Source: Paracyclopina nana
Taxonomy: Eukaryota; Arthropoda; Copepoda; Cyclopoida; Cyclopettidae
DNA length: 64,000 nucleotides
NCBI GenBank assembly: GCA_019096065.1
Contig: JAGUCH010000001.1
Coordinates: forward strand, 11,160,001-11,224,000
Reading direction: 5' to 3'
Positions 1-25,700 of the stretch are shown here, piece after piece. The notes beneath the pieces were generated by a model that saw only the letters and a list, made by a program, of their open reading frames with translations, ran no database searches and had not been told where the DNA came from. Positions within the stretch are counted from its first letter, which is position 1, and each line of letters opens with the position of its first letter. Position numbers and translations under genes: made by a program.

Positions 1-774
1 GTTGTATTGCTTACATTGGACGCAATTTTCTACACAGCTTGAAGACCAATGCAAATTAATTTCGTATTGGTACATATACTAGCAATTATCGTTTTTTAAA
101 AGGTTGACACTTTGATTGTTTATGGGGATATTTGATTCATTTTTAAAGCAAACCTTTGCGACATTCTTTACCCTAACGTAATTTTACCTAAAAGGTTCTG
201 AAGGCCAGCATGTAACAAGTCAAACTTACGGCGACAACTTATAGCTTTCTTGATTCCATAATCTTCAATCAAGCTCAGAAATGAGATTTTCCTCTCGGGA
301 AAATTTCCATTATTTTGGTGCAGAAGCTGTGGAAATGAGATGATGAGGAAGGAGGGCCGGGCCTTCTTCGGATCTATTTGTGGTGTAATTTTGCCAAAAA
401 GGGCTGGAAGGTCTAGAAAAGTATGTCAGACTTACTGTAGTAGCAACTTTCTTGTTGAGATAAGCTTTTGTGATCTGTTCCCACTTTGAAGTGGATCTTG
501 TTGTTGGCCTTGAGCTGAAAAGCTTCTGCTGGCTCCTTCTGCTCGGAGAAAAGAAGGATACAAAATTGAATTGACATCTTTGCAAATGACATGCTGATGA
601 GTCGAGTCATTTCACGCGTCAATAACTTTCAATTTACACACACATCCACAATATATTCTAGTCGCTCTGCCTTGATGTGTATGCACACCTAAAAACCTGG
701 GGATTTTGGTGCAGCAATATGTGATGCTGCAAGACAACTCATTAGCTGTGACATTGCTTCTTTCTAATTATCAG
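1..774. other. Intronic DNA upstream of first visible neuroligin exon
   Basis: No exon is recognisable here. The first visible neuroligin exon begins at 775 after a typical acceptor (TTATCAG) and needs one base from an upstream exon. This stretch is therefore read as intron of a gene that starts before the window. The short open frames on both strands lack coding character. Confidence 0.6.
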
Positions 775-13453
<12,679 letters not shown>

Positions 13454-13495
13454 AGAAACATTGTCATGATTCTGATATATACGGATATAGAGATC

Positions 13496-13593
13496 AATAA
13501 AAGTTATATATATACCCTGTCTGCTGTGCATTTGAAACACACTAAATAAACTCAATTGTTTACGATATGTACCAACTTCCAAAATTCTTTATT
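13496..13593. terminator. Facing poly(A) signals of two convergent genes
   Basis: AATAAA on the plus strand at 13496-13501 lies 43 bp after the neuroligin stop codon. TTTATT at 13588-13593 is AATAAA on the minus strand, 140 bp after the stop of the giant SAXO-like gene. With usual cleavage 10-30 bases downstream, the two transcripts end within a few tens of bases of each other. Confidence 0.7.
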
Positions 13594-13732
13594 TGTATGT
13601 GTTTGTCACGTAGAAAACAAGTGCTGAATGTATTACATGGATTAGTTGCGGTTATTGGTCATCGCGTATATATGGTTGTGTGAGTATCACAGGGTATTAT
13701 TACATGATAGTGTGTTCAGTGTTAGTATGAAT

Positions 13733-16700
13733 TCAATTGGAAATGGTTGGCAAGAATATCTTGTGGCCAGATGAGGACTGGCGTTCATACTTGAACGGCG
13801 AAGCTCCAGTGCTGAGTCCAGATGCTGGACATTGGTAGTCATGGTAGCCCACACCTGCGAACGACAGCCCAGCTCCACCGTGGAGCACAGTGGACTCGGC
13901 CCAAGTTTTGCGTTTGGAAGCACTAAACGAGCTGCTCTGCTGCTCTTGCCAAGCCAGCTTCTGCTGAGTGCGTTGCTGCTGAAACTGCTGCTGAAACTGG
14001 CGCTGTTGCTGCTGACTGGCCGTTGACCATGTGGTGGCTGCAGCAGCAGATTGCTTTGACATCACAGCTTGCTGTTGATACTGTCTTGATTCACTTTGCG
14101 CGGAATTTGACCAGCGCTGATAGTCCTATTTCAAAAAAATAATTGTCATAATTCCAATATTTGTATATTTGTATTACCTGTTGCTGCCCAGTGCCAAAGT
14201 AATTGCTTGAATTGGTGTATGAATGGTTGACAGCAGCATTGGCAGATGATTGCCTTCGATGAGAGTCGATGACAGACACATCCTTTTGAACGCCAATTTG
14301 GACACCAGCACTCTCTCTGAGGCTGCTGGCGAACTTGTCGGTATTGATAGCCTTGATGGCTGCCTCTTGGTCGGTGGACTGAACAACTGTTGAAGCTACA
14401 CCGGTGCTCTTGGTCTGCTTCGTCACGGACGCCTTCGATGACGAGACAGAGGCTACAGTTGTGGACTTCTTAGTTGTTTGACGCTGAGCTTCCCTCTCCT
14501 CAATTGCTCGCATGGTTGAGGAAGAGTCCTCACCAATCACTATTGAGGATTTGACATCCTTGCGAGCACCTTTAGATGACGCATAGTTCACCTTCTGAAT
14601 GGCTTTGGATGCACTGCGTGCCTCACTCATCATCTCCATGGATCCCTCCATTTTGAGGTTATCTTGGCGCCGGACAACTGCAGCTCTCTCACCAGGAAGC
14701 ACAGCTCCTTGGTTGCGATTCATATCCAGAGCTCCCTCCATTTTCAAGTTGTCTTGGTGCTTGACTGCTTTGACTCGCTCTCCCATCTTGGCTTCTGCCT
14801 TCATTCGTCCTTCAAATGTGCCTTCAATTGTGAGGTTGTCCTTGGCTCGCACAACTTCTGCTCTTTCTCCCTTGACTGCTTCTTTAGAGGATCTCCTACC
14901 TTGAAACGTGCCTTCTAGCTTGAGATTGTCTTGGTGCTTCACTACTTGAGCTCTCTCACCCCTGAGCATTTTGGTTTCCTTTGTCCTGGATTCAAAACTG
15001 CCTTCTAAGAAGAGGTTGTCTTGGTGCTTTTTTACAGTGGCACGTTCACCTTGAGTGGTAGCTAATTCTTTTCTATGAGCTTCCATAGTTCCTTCAAGCG
15101 CCAGGTTATCCTTATGGCGCACGGCGACAGCTCGATCGCCACGCGCAAAGGATTGGCCCTTTACTCTTTTCCCCTCAAATGTTCCTTCCATCTTTAGATT
15201 GTCGCTGTGCTTGACAATTGAAGCTCTTTCTCCCTTCAAAACTGTTGCAGTCTGCTTGTGCATTGAATGTTCTCCTTCCAATGTTAGATTGTCATGATGT
15301 CTTGACACCTCAGCCCGCTCTCCATGCGTACTTTGGAAGTAGTCTTGGGACCGACCTGAAACAATAACTTCAATTTGAGAAATGGTTTTTTCTTTAAATA
15401 AAACTGAATTCATAATTGCATAAAAAAGTCTCAGACTGTGAGCTAAAAGCCTTACTTGAAATCATATAGCCTGGAAGCAATCAAGTTGCCCTGACTGTTG
15501 TTTCCAAAAGCAGCTTTTTTGAAAGAACCTGTCACATTTAAACTTCTCAAATCTATTTACGTCAATTAACCTTACCCTCAATTTGGCCCTCAAGTCTCAA
15601 ATTGTCAGCATGCACCACAGTTTGACTGCGCTCCCCTTTTGTGGCCCACTCCTTCTTTGTGGCATCTAGTTCACCAGATAGCTTCAGATTGTCAGGGTGC
15701 CTCACAACCTTAGCCCTGTCTCCAGGAGACCATTTGGACTCTTGCTTGCCAGTAAAGCTACCTTCAGGAAACAAATTATCTGGATGCTTCACAGGTTTTG
15801 ACTTTTCACCAGGAGCCCAATCAGGCAACTCCCTCTTCTTGAATTCTCCCTCTGGCTTCAAGTTATCAGGATGCTTGATTACTGGCGCCCTTTCTCCAGG
15901 TGCCCATTGATCCTTCAAGCGACCAGTAAACTCTCCCTCTACCTTCAAATTGTCAGCGTGCTTAGCTACCAATGCTCTTTCTCCCTTGATGGCCCATTCT
16001 TTCTTGGTAATTTCAAAGGAACCATCCAAGCACAAATTATCTTCTCTCTTTGCAGCAGTCACACGCTCACCTGGTGTCCAAGCATCTGTCTGTCTTTTCT
16101 CAAAATCACCTTCTGGATGCAGATTGTCAGGTCTCTTCACTATAGGTGCTCGATCTCCTGGTGCCCATTGCTCAGAGTGTTTAGCTTCAAAAGATCCCTC
16201 CAGATGAAGGTTGTCAGACCTTTTTACTACAGGAGCTCTTTCACCTGGAGCCCAATCATGTTGGGGCCGTTTCTCGAAATCTCCCTCTGGCTTAAGATTG
16301 TCCGGTCTTTTCACCACTGGTGCCCTTTCACCAGGAGACCATCCGTCTAATTTTCTTTTCTCAAAGTCTCCCTGCATAACAAGATTGTCTTCATGTTTCA
16401 AAGTTTGCATTCGTTCGCCTTTTGTTGCCCATTCTTTCCTGACAGTCTCCATTTCACCTTCCATGAAAAGATTATCCTGTCTTTTCACCAATTCAGCTCT
16501 CTCCCCTGGAGCCCACAAGTTAACCTTTCTCGACTCAAAGGATCCTTCACTTTTGAGATTATCTTCATGGCGTACAACTTGCATTCTTTCGCCATTGGTT
16601 GCCCACTCTTTTCTGGTTGCATCAAACTGGCCTTCCATATGAAGGTTATCTTGTCTGATGACCACAGCTGCCCTCTCACCAGGAGCCCACTCTTGTGGCT

Positions 16701-19700
16701 TTCTCTGGTCAAAGTCACCCTCAGGCTTGAGGTTGTCAGCTCTCTTCACAACTGGAGCCCTCTCACCTGGGGCCCATTGCTCTTGAGGTCTGTCAGCAAA
16801 CTTGCCCTCTGGATGAAGGTTGTCTGGCCTCTTCACAACTGGAGCTCTTTCTCCTGGTGCCCATTCCTGGGTCTTCCTCTGGTCAAAGTCACCCTCAGGT
16901 TTGAGGTTGTCAGCTCTCTTGACAACAGCAGCTCTTTCACCTGGAGCCCATTGTTCAGTGTGCCTTTGCTCAAAAGCACCCTCAGAGTGCAGGTTGTCTT
17001 GTCTCTTGACCACAGCTGCCCTTTCACCAGGAGCCCACTCTTGTGGCTTTCTCTGGTCAAAATCACCCTCAGGCTTGAGGTTGTCAGCTCTCTTCACAAC
17101 TGGAGCCCTCTCACCTGGGGCCCATTGCTCTTGAGGTCTGTCAGCAAACTTGCCCTCTGGATGAAGGTTGTCTGGCCTCTTCACAACTGGAGCTCTTTCT
17201 CCTGGTGCCCATTCCTGGGTCTTCCTCTGGTCAAAGTCACCCTCAGGTTTGAGGTTGTCAGCTCTCTTGACAACAGCAGCTCTTTCACCTGGAGCCCATT
17301 GTTCAGTGTGCCTTTGCTCAAAAGCACCCTCAGAGTGCAGGTTGTCTTGTCTCTTGACCACAGCTGCCCTCTCACCAGGAGCCCACTCTTGTGGCTTTCT
17401 CTTGTCAAAGTCACCCTCAGGCTTGAGGTTGTCAGCTCTCTTCACAACTGGAGCCCTCTCACCTGGGGCCCATTGCTCTTGAGGTCTGTCAGCAAACTTG
17501 CCCTCTGGATGAAGGTTGTCTGGCCTCTTCACAACTGGAGCTCTTTCTCCTGGTGCCCATTCCTGGGTCTTCCTCTGGTCAAAGTCACCCTCAGGTTTGA
17601 GGTTGTCAGCTCTCTTGACAACAGCAGCTCTTTCACCTGGAGCCCATTGTTCAGTGTGCCTTTGCTCAAAAGCACCCTCAGAGTGCAGGTTGTCTTGTCT
17701 CTTGACCACAGCTGCCCTCTCACCAGGAGCCCACTCTTGTGGCTTTCTCTGGTCAAAGTCACCCTCAGGCTTGAGGTTGTCAGCTCTCTTCACAACTGGA
17801 GCCCTCTCACCTGGGGCCCATTGCTCTTGAGGTCTGTCAGCAAACTTGCCCTCTGGATGAAGGTTGTCTGGCCTCTTCACAACTGGAGCTCTTTCTCCTG
17901 GTGCCCATTCCTGGGTCTTCCTCTGGTCAAAGTCACCCTCAGGTTTGAGGTTGTCAGCTCTCTTGACAACAGCAGCTCTTTCACCTGGAGCCCATTGTTC
18001 AGTGTGCCTTTGCTCAAAAGCACCCTCAGAGTGCAGGTTGTCTTGTCTCTTGACCACAGCTGCCCTCTCACCAGGAGCCCACTCTTGTGGCTTTCTCTGG
18101 TCAAAATCACCCTCAGGCTTGAGGTTGTCAGCTCTCTTCACAACTGGAGCCCTCTCACCTGGGGCCCATTGCTCTTGAGGTCTGTCAGCAAACTTGCCCT
18201 CTGGATGAAGGTTGTCTGGCCTCTTCACAACTGGAGCTCTTTCTCCTGGTGCCCATTCCTGGGTCTTCCTCTGGTCAAAGTCACCCTCAGGTTTGAGGTT
18301 GTCAGCCCTCTTGACAACAGCAGCTCTTTCACCTGGAGCCCATTGTTCAGTGTGCCTTTGCTCAAAAGCACCCTCAGAGTGCAGGTTGTCTTGTCTCTTG
18401 ACCACTGCTGCCCTCTCACCAGGAGCCCACTCTTGTGGCTTTCTCTGGTCAAAATCACCCTCAGGCTTGAGGTTGTCAGCTCTCTTCACAACTGGAGCCC
18501 TCTCACCTGGGGCCCATTGCTCATGAGGTCTGTCAGCAAACTTGCCCTCTGGATGAAGGTTGTCTGGCCTCTTCACAACTGGAGCTCTTTCTCCTGGTGC
18601 CCATTCCTGGGTCTTCCTCTGGTCAAAGTCACCCTCAGGTTTGAGGTTGTCAGCTCTCTTGACAACAGCAGCTCTTTCACCTGGAGCCCATTGTTCAGTG
18701 TGCCTTTGCTCAAAAGCACCCTCAGAGTGCAGGTTGTCTTGTCTCTTGACCACAGCTGCCCTCTCACCAGGAGCCCACTCTTGTGGCTTTCTCTGGTCAA
18801 AGTCACCCTCAGGCTTGAGGTTGTCAGCTCTCTTCACAACTGGAGCCCTCTCACCTGGGGCCCATTGCTCTTGAGGTCTGTCAGCAAACTTGCCCTCTGG
18901 ATGAAGGTTGTCTGGCCTCTTCACAACTGGAGCTCTTTCTCCTGGTGCCCATTCCTGGGTCTTCCTCTGGTCAAAGTCACCCTCAGGTTTGAGGTTGTCA
19001 GCTCTCTTGACAACAGCAGCTCTTTCACCTGGAGCCCATTGTTCAGTGTGCCTTTGCTCAAAAGCACCCTCAGAGTGCAGGTTGTCTTGTCTCTTGACCA
19101 CTGCTGCCCTCTCACCAGGAGCCCACTCTTGTGGCTTTCTCTGGTCAAAATCACCCTCAGGCTTGAGGTTGTCAGCTCTCTTCACAACTGGAGCCCTCTC
19201 ACCTGGGGCCCATTGCTCATGAGGTCTGTCAGCAAACTTGCCCTCTGGATGAAGGTTGTCTGGCCTCTTCACAACTGGAGCTCTTTCTCCTGGTGCCCAT
19301 TCCTGGGTCTTCCTCTGGTCAAAGTCACCCTCAGGTTTGAGGTTGTCAGCCCTCTTGACAACTGCAGCTCTTTCACCTGGAGCCCATTGTTCAGTGTGCC
19401 TTTGCTCAAAAGCACCCTCAGAGTGCAGGTTGTCTTGTCTCTTGACCACTGCTGCCCTCTCACCAGGAGCCCACTCTTGTGGCTTTCTCTGGTCAAAGTC
19501 ACCCTCAGGCTTGAGGTTGTCAGCTCTCTTCACAACTGGAGCCCTCTCACCTGGGGCCCATTGCTCATGAGGTCTGTCAGCAAACTTGCCCTCTGGATGA
19601 AGGTTGTCTGGCCTCTTCACAACTGGAGCTCTTTCTCCTGGTGCCCATTCCTGGGTCTTCCTCTGGTCAAAGTCACCCTCAGGTTTGAGGTTGTCAGCTC

Positions 19701-22700
19701 TCTTGACAACAGCAGCTCTTTCACCTGGAGCCCATTGTTCAGTGTGCCTTTGCTCAAAAGCACCCTCAGAGTGCAGGTTGTCTTGTCTCTTGACCACAGC
19801 TGCCCTTTCACCAGGAGCCCACTCTTGTGGCTTTCTCTGGTCAAAATCACCCTCAGGCTTGAGGTTGTCAGCTCTCTTCACAACTGGAGCCCTCTCACCT
19901 GGGGCCCATTGCTCTTGAGGTCTGTCAGCAAACTTGCCCTCTGGATGAAGGTTGTCTGGCCTCTTCACAACTGGAGCTCTTTCTCCTGGTGCCCATTCCT
20001 GGGTCTTCCTCTGGTCAAAGTCACCCTCAGGTTTGAGGTTGTCAGCTCTCTTGACAACAGCAGCTCTTTCACCTGGAGCCCATTGTTCAGTGTGCCTTTG
20101 CTCAAAAGCACCCTCAGAGTGCAGGTTGTCTTGTCTCTTGACCACAGCTGCCCTCTCACCAGGAGCCCACTCTTGTGGCTTTCTCTTGTCAAAGTCACCC
20201 TCAGGCTTGAGGTTGTCAGCTCTCTTCACAACTGGAGCCCTCTCACCTGGGGCCCATTGCTCATGAGGTCTGTCAGCAAACTTGCCCTCTGGATGAAGGT
20301 TGTCTGGCCTCTTCACAACTGGAGCTCTTTCTCCTGGTGCCCATTCCTGGGTCTTCCTCTGGTCAAAGTCACCCTCAGGTTTGAGGTTGTCAGCTCTCTT
20401 GACAACAGCAGCTCTTTCACCTGGAGCCCATTGTTCAGTGTGCCTTTGCTCAAAAGCTCCCTCAGAGTGCAGGTTGTCTTGTCTCTTGACCACAGCTGCC
20501 CTTTCACCAGGAGCCCACTCTTGTGGCTTTCTCTGGTCAAAGTCACCCTCAGGCTTGAGGTTGTCAGCTCTCTTCACAACTGGAGCCCTCTCACCTGGGG
20601 CCCATTGCTCTTGAGGTCTGTCAGCAAACTTGCCCTCTGGATGAAGGTTGTCTGGCCTCTTCACAACTGGAGCTCTTTCTCCTGGTGCCCATTCCTGGGT
20701 CTTCCTCTGGTCAAAGTCACCCTCAGGTTTGAGGTTGTCAGCTCTCTTGACAACAGCAGCTCTTTCACCTGGAGCCCATTGTTCAGTGTGCCTTTGCTCA
20801 AAAGCACCCTCAGAGTGCAGGTTGTCTTGTCTCTTGACCACAGCTGCCCTCTCACCAGGAGCCCACTCTTGTGGCTTTCTCTGGTCAAAATCACCCTCAG
20901 GCTTGAGGTTGTCAGCTCTCTTCACAACTGGAGCCCTCTCACCTGGGGCCCATTGCTCTTGAGGTCTGTCAGCAAACTTGCCCTCTGGATGAAGGTTGTC
21001 TGGCCTCTTCACAACTGGAGCTCTTTCTCCTGGTGCCCATTCCTGGGTCTTCCTCTGGTCAAAGTCACCCTCAGGTTTGAGGTTGTCAGCCCTCTTGACA
21101 ACTGCAGCTCTTTCACCTGGAGCCCATTGTTCAGTGTGCCTTTGCTCAAAAGCACCCTCAGAGTGCAGGTTGTCTTGTCTCTTGACCACAGCTGCCCTCT
21201 CACCAGGAGCCCACTCTTGTGGCTTTCTCTGGTCAAAATCACCCTCAGGCTTGAGGTTGTCAGCTCTCTTCACAACTGGAGCCCTCTCACCTGGGGCCCA
21301 TTGCTCATGAGGTCTGTCAGCAAACTTGCCCTCTGGATGAAGGTTGTCTGGCCTCTTCACAACTGGAGCTCTTTCTCCTGGTGCCCATTCCTGGGTCTTC
21401 CTCTGGTCAAAGTCACCCTCAGGTTTGAGGTTGTCAGCTCTCTTGACAACAGCAGCTCTTTCACCTGGAGCCCATTGTTCAGTGTGCCTTTGCTCAAAAG
21501 CACCCTCAGAGTGCAGGTTGTCTTGTCTCTTGACCACAGCTGCCCTCTCACCAGGAGCCCACTCTTGTGGCTTTCTCTGGTCAAAGTCACCCTCAGGCTT
21601 GAGGTTGTCAGCTCTCTTCACAACTGGAGCCCTCTCACCTGGGGCCCATTGCTCATGAGGTCTGTCAGCAAACTTGCCCTCTGGATGAAGGTTGTCTGGC
21701 CTCTTCACAACTGGAGCTCTTTCTCCTGGTGCCCATTCCTGGGTCTTCCTCTGGTCAAAGTCACCCTCAGGTTTGAGGTTGTCAGCTCTCTTGACAACAG
21801 CAGCTCTTTCACCTGGAGCCCATTGTTCAGTGTGCCTTTGCTCAAAAGCACCTTCAGAGTGCAGGTTGTCTTGTCTCTTGACCACAGCTGCCCTTTCACC
21901 AGGAGCCCACTCTTGTGGCTTTCTCTGGTCAAAGTCACCCTCAGGCTTGAGGTTGTCAGCTCTCTTCACAACTGGAGCCCTCTCACCTGGGGCCCATTGC
22001 TCTTGAGGTCTGTCAGCAAACTTGCCCTCTGGATGAAGGTTGTCTGGCCTCTTCACAACTGGAGCTCTTTCTCCTGGTGCCCATTCCTGGGTCTTCCTCT
22101 GGTCAAAGTCACCCTCAGGTTTGAGGTTGTCAGCTCTCTTGACAACAGCAGCTCTTTCACCTGGAGCCCATTGTTCAGTGTGCCTTTGCTCAAAAGCACC
22201 CTCAGAGTGCAGGTTGTCTTGTCTCTTGACCACTGCTGCCCTCTCACCAGGAGCCCACTCTTGTGGCTTTCTCTGGTCAAAGTCACCCTCAGGCTTGAGG
22301 TTGTCAGCTCTCTTCACAACTGGAGCCCTCTCACCTGGGGCCCATTGCTCTTGAGGTCTGTCAGCAAACTTGCCCTCTGGATGAAGGTTGTCTGGCCTCT
22401 TCACAACTGGAGCTCTTTCTCCTGGTGCCCATTCCTGGGTCTTCCTCTGGTCAAAGTCACCCTCAGGTTTGAGGTTGTCAGCTCTCTTGACAACAGCAGC
22501 TCTTTCACCTGGAGCCCATTGTTCAGTGTGCCTTTGCTCAAAAGCACCCTCAGAGTGCAGGTTGTCTTGTCTCTTGACCACAGCTGCCCTCTCACCAGGA
22601 GCCCACTCTTGTGGCTTTCTCTGGTCAAAATCACCCTCAGGCTTGAGGTTGTCAGCTCTCTTCACAACTGGAGCCCTCTCACCTGGGGCCCATTGCTCAT

Positions 22701-25700
22701 GAGGTCTGTCAGCAAACTTGCCCTCTGGATGAAGGTTGTCTGGCCTCTTCATCACTGGAGCTCTTTCTCCTGGTGCCCATTCCTGGGTCTTCCTCTGGTC
22801 AAAGTCACCCTCAGGTTTGAGGTTGTCAGCTCTCTTGACAACAGCAGCTCTTTCACCTGGAGCCCATTGTTCAGTGTGCCTTTGCTCAAAAGCACCCTCA
22901 GAGTGCAGGTTGTCTTGTCTCTTGACCACAGCTGCCCTCTCACCAGGAGCCCACTCTTGTGGCTTTCTCTGGTCAAAGTCACCCTCAGGCTTGAGGTTGT
23001 CAGCTCTCTTCACAACTGGAGCCCTCTCACCTGGGGCCCATTGCTCATGAGGTCTGTCAGCAAACTTGCCCTCTGGATGAAGGTTGTCTGGCCTCTTCAC
23101 AACTGGAGCTCTTTCTCCTGGTGCCCATTCCTGGGTCTTCCTCTGGTCAAAGTCACCCTCAGGTTTGAGGTTGTCAGCTCTCTTGACAACAGCAGCTCTT
23201 TCACCTGGAGCCCATTGTTCAGTGTGCCTTTGCTCAAAAGCACCCTCAGAGTGCAGGTTGTCTTGTCTCTTGACCACAGCTGCCCTCTCACCAGGAGCCC
23301 ACTCTTGTGGCTTTCTCTGGTCAAAGTCACCCTCAGGCTTGAGGTTGTCAGCTCTCTTCACAACTGGAGCCCTCTCACCTGGGGCCCATTGCTCTTGAGG
23401 TCTGTCAGCAAACTTGCCCTCTGGATGAAGGTTGTCTGGCCTCTTCACAACTGGAGCTCTTTCTCCTGGTGCCCATTCCTGGGTCTTCCTCTGGTCAAAG
23501 TCACCCTCAGGTTTGAGGTTGTCAGCTCTCTTGACAACAGCAGCTCTTTCACCTGGAGCCCATTGTTCAGTGTGCCTTTGCTCAAAAGCGCCCTCAGAGT
23601 GCAGGTTGTCTTGTCTCTTGACCACAGCTGCCCTCTCACCAGGAGCCCACTCTTGTGGCTTTCTCTGGTCAAAATCACCCTCAGGCTTGAGGTTGTCAGC
23701 TCTCTTCATAACTGGAGCCCTCTCACCTGGGGCCCATTGCTCTTGAGGTCTGTCAGCAAACTTGCCCTCTGGATGAAGGTTGTCTGGCCTCTTCACAACT
23801 GGAGCTCTTTCTCCTGGTGCCCATTCCTGGGTCTTCCTCTGGTCAAAGTCACCCTCAGGTTTGAGGTTGTCAGCTCTCTTGACAACAGCAGCTCTTTCAC
23901 CTGGAGCCCATTGTTCAGTGTGCCTTTGCTCAAAAGCACCCTCAGAGTGCAGGTTGTCTTGTCTCTTGACCACTGCTGCCCTCTCACCAGGAGCCCACTC
24001 TTGTGGCTTTCTCTGGTCAAAATCACCCTCAGGCTTGAGGTTGTCAGCTCTCTTCACAACTGGAGCCCTCTCACCTGGGGCCCATTGCTCTTGAGGTCTG
24101 TCAGCAAACTTGCCCTCTGGATGAAGGTTGTCTGGCCTCTTCACAACTGGAGCTCTTTCTCCTGGTGCCCATTCCTGGGTCTTCCTCTGGTCAAAGTCAC
24201 CCTCAGGTTTGAGGTTGTCAGCCCTCTTGACAACTGCAGCTCTTTCACCTGGAGCCCATTGTTCAGTGTGCCTTTGCTCAAAAGCACCCTCAGAGTGCAG
24301 GTTGTCTTGTCTCTTGACCATAGCTGCTCTTTCTCCTGGTGCCCAAGCATCCAGCTGCTTTTTTGCAAAGTCTCCTTCTGTTTTTAAGTTATCATGATGC
24401 TTAATTGCTTGCGATCTTTCCCCTTTTGTGGCCCACTCCTGTTTGGAGGCTTCAAATTTTCCCTCCATGTGAAGATTATCTTGTCGTTTCACAACTGCTG
24501 CTCTTTCTCCTGGAGCCCATATTTCTTGTATTTTTGTTGCAAAATTTCCTTCCATTTTTAAGTTGTCATCATGTTTTATCAATGTCACTTTTTCAGATTT
24601 ATGCCATTCTTCTGTTCGTTTTTTTTCAAAGTCTCCTTCTGGTTTTAGATTATCTGCTCTCTTTACAACTTGTGCTCTGTCACCAGGTGCCCATGTGTCT
24701 CTTTGACGTGCTTCAAACTCTCCTTCCATTTTAAGGTTATCTTCATGCTTTACTGCTGCCATTCTCTCTCCTTGGGTTGCCCATACTTGTTTGTTTGTTT
24801 CAATTTGTCCCTCCATGTAAAGGTTGTCTTGCCTTTTTACAACTGCTGCCCTTTCACCTTTAGACCATTGCTGGAGTTGCCTTTTTTCAAACTCTCCTTC
24901 TGGCTTTAAGTTATCTGCCCTTCTTACAACTGTGGCTCTATCACCAGGGGCCCATTGCTCTGTTTCTCGACCTTCAAACAGGCCTTCCATTTTTAGGTTG
25001 TCATCATGTCTCACTGCAGCCATTCGTTCACCTTGAGTTGCCCATTCTTGCCTCCTTCCTTCAAACTGGCCCTCCATGAAGAGATTGTCTTGTCTTTTTG
25101 CAACTGCAGCTCTCTCTCCTTGACTCCATTGCTGGTATTGTCTCTTGTCAAACTCACCCTCTGGTTTCAAGTTGTCTGGTCTTTTGACTATGGGTGCCCT
25201 TTCCCCTGGTGCCCATTTGTCAATTTGTCGTGTCTGAAAGTCCCCTTCAATTTTTAAGTTGTCTTCATGTCTAACAGCTGCCATTCTTTCACCATGAACG
25301 GCCCATTGCTTTCGACTTGATTCTATTTCTCCCTCCATGAAGAGATTGTCTTTTCTTTTTATTACAGCAGCTCTTTCACCTTGGGCCCATTGCTGTGGTT
25401 GTCTTTTATCAAAATCTCCTTCTGGCCTTAGGTTGTCTGACCTCTTAACCATTGGCATTCTTTCTCCTCGTGCCCACTTTTCAGTTTGTCTACCTTGAAA
25501 GTCTCCTTCCATTTTTAGGTTGTCTTTGTGCTTCACTGTAGGCATCCTTTCACCATTTGTAGCCCATTCTTGTTTGTTAGTTTCCATCTGTCCTTCCATG
25601 TGGAGATTGTCTTGTCTTTTGACTACGGCTGCTCTTTCTGCTGGTACCCATTGCTGAGGTTGTCTTTTGTCAAATTCACCTTCAGGTTTGAGATTGTCTC

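Noticed and set aside
16650-24325. CRISPR array or satellite DNA
   Set aside because: Units are 348 bp, contiguous without spacers, and an uninterrupted coding frame runs through them.
16393-24387. Plus-strand open frame of 2,664 codons opposite the repeat array
   Set aside because: The array period is divisible by three, so any frame without a stop in one unit stays open through all 22. The minus-strand frame continues into diverged repeats on both sides and is the real one.
16820-24397. Many 77- and 104-codon frames repeated every 348 bp
   Set aside because: They are shadows of the same unit in the other frames, one per copy, with stops in each unit.
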